Positions 6,416 to 6,951 of a stretch of DNA of 6,951 nt are shown piece by piece. Source of the DNA: an uncultured Pelolinea sp. (GTDB lineage: Bacteria; Chloroflexota; Anaerolineae; Anaerolineales; Anaerolineaceae). Made by a program: the position numbers and the translations under genes. Within the stretch, counting starts at the first letter, position 1. Every line of letters begins with the position of its first letter. The notes below the pieces were generated by a model. The model was not told where the DNA came from. It worked only from the letters and a program-made list of their open reading frames with translations, and made no database searches. Location of the stretch: positions 1-6,951 of the forward strand of contig CALGUJ010000050.1 in assembly GCA_937902055.1 (NCBI GenBank), in the 5' to 3' direction.

Positions 6416-6951
6416 TTCGAGCGCTGATCGAAAAAGATCTTAAGCTATATTTCCGCAACCGATTTTTCCTGGTTGTGACCTTATTGGGATTGGTGGCTTT
6501 TATCGCGTTGTATTATTTAATGCCTTCCAAACCCGACGATACCATCACCACAGCCATTGTCCTGCCGGAAAATGCCACTTCCGAGATGAAAGCTTTCCTG
6601 AGCGACGCGATGGATTCCAATTTATTGTCATCCAAAGAGGAATTACTGAAAGCTGTTGAAAACGGTGATTATCAGGCGGGGACGGTATTGGATGAGACTG
6701 CTCTGGCGGCGATTGAACAGGGTAAGGCAGTGACGATCACGGTATACAGCGCGCCAGGGGCAACTGCGGAATTTAAACAAGCCTTGCTCAGCTTATACAC
6801 TGCCGGTTTCAACAATATCAACCTGGATACAGGCCAGACGAGGATCAAAATCAACGACAAAATCATCGTGCTCGGCCCGGATTTGCTCGGCATCGGGGAA
6901 CCGGTTGCGTTGCGCGACCGGATGCTCCCCTTATTATTGATGATGATGTTT
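6412..6951 (+). CDS. ABC-2 type exporter permease, 3'-truncated
   Basis: The start codon overlaps the ATPase stop as ATGA, with GAGGG eight bases upstream, and the frame stays open to the window edge, giving 180 residues. Seen: a short basic cytoplasmic N-terminus (MIRALIEKDLKLYFRNR), a membrane segment at about residues 18-37, an extracytoplasmic domain of about 130 residues (roughly 38-168) and the start of a second membrane segment after LRDRMLPLLLMMMF (168-180). This layout, one helix, a large outer domain, then a helix bundle, matches the ABC2_membrane_3 (NatB-like) permeases; the remaining helices lie beyond the window. It should form the transport channel with the ATPase encoded just before it. 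The outer domain has no cysteines and no motif that I can tie to a ligand. Confidence 0.9.
   Translation, partial: MIRALIEKDLKLYFRNRFFLVVTLLGLVAFIALYYLMPSKPDDTITTAIVLPENATSEMKAFLSDAMDSNLLSSKEELLKAVENGDYQAGTVLDETALAAIEQGKAVTITVYSAPGATAEFKQALLSLYTAGFNNINLDTGQTRIKINDKIIVLGPDLLGIGEPVALRDRMLPLLLMMMF

Noticed and set aside
6672..6893. Open frame of 73 codons on the - strand near the right edge
   Set aside because: It lies antisense within the truncated exporter permease, which has clear start overlap, membrane segment and family layout.
6928..6951. Run of TTA/TTG and ATG triplets at the right edge that looks like a simple repeat
   Set aside because: It reads in frame as Leu-Leu-Leu-Met-Met-Met at the start of a membrane helix of the permease, so ordinary coding explains it.

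Overview
The window is ordinary bacterial chromosome, gene-dense and roughly half G+C by eye. It carries two ABC transport modules and one alpha/beta hydrolase. Gene order, Shine-Dalgarno sites and protein style suggest an anaerobic, non-Proteobacterial organism. The protein flavour reminds me of Chloroflexota (Anaerolineae), but that is an impression without a marker gene and could be wrong (Firmicutes-like lineages share the same modules).

Positions 1-4577 (+ strand) hold a four-gene uptake operon of the BMP/PnrA class, in the usual order. First is a substrate-binding protein (its 5' end, with the signal peptide, lies outside the window). Then come a double-domain ATPase and two BPD_transp_2-type permeases. 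Characterised relatives (B. subtilis NupNOPQ, formerly YufNOPQ; lactococcal BmpA-NupABC; Treponema PnrA) import nucleosides, so nucleoside uptake is the best guess. A 12-bp hairpin sits between the binding-protein gene and the ATPase gene. It may let the binding protein be made in excess. The operon closes with a 13-bp hairpin shared with a convergent gene.

Positions 4643-5446 (- strand) encode a single-domain alpha/beta hydrolase with a GHSMG nucleophile elbow. Its start faces, across a 102-bp divergent intergenic region, a second ABC module on the + strand: an ATPase (5549-6415) and an ABC-2 type permease that overlaps it by ATGA and runs off the 3' end of the window (6412-6951). These two genes would form an exporter of unknown substrate.

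The most interesting DNA is the divergent region. A perfectly self-complementary ATTATAAT gives a consensus -10 hexamer on both strands. It is embedded in two 13-bp direct repeats (12/13 identical) set 26 bp apart. This looks like a shared, regulated bidirectional promoter for the hydrolase and the exporter. I found no RNA gene, mobile element, CRISPR array or clearly new system. The remaining findings are modest sequence variations within known families.
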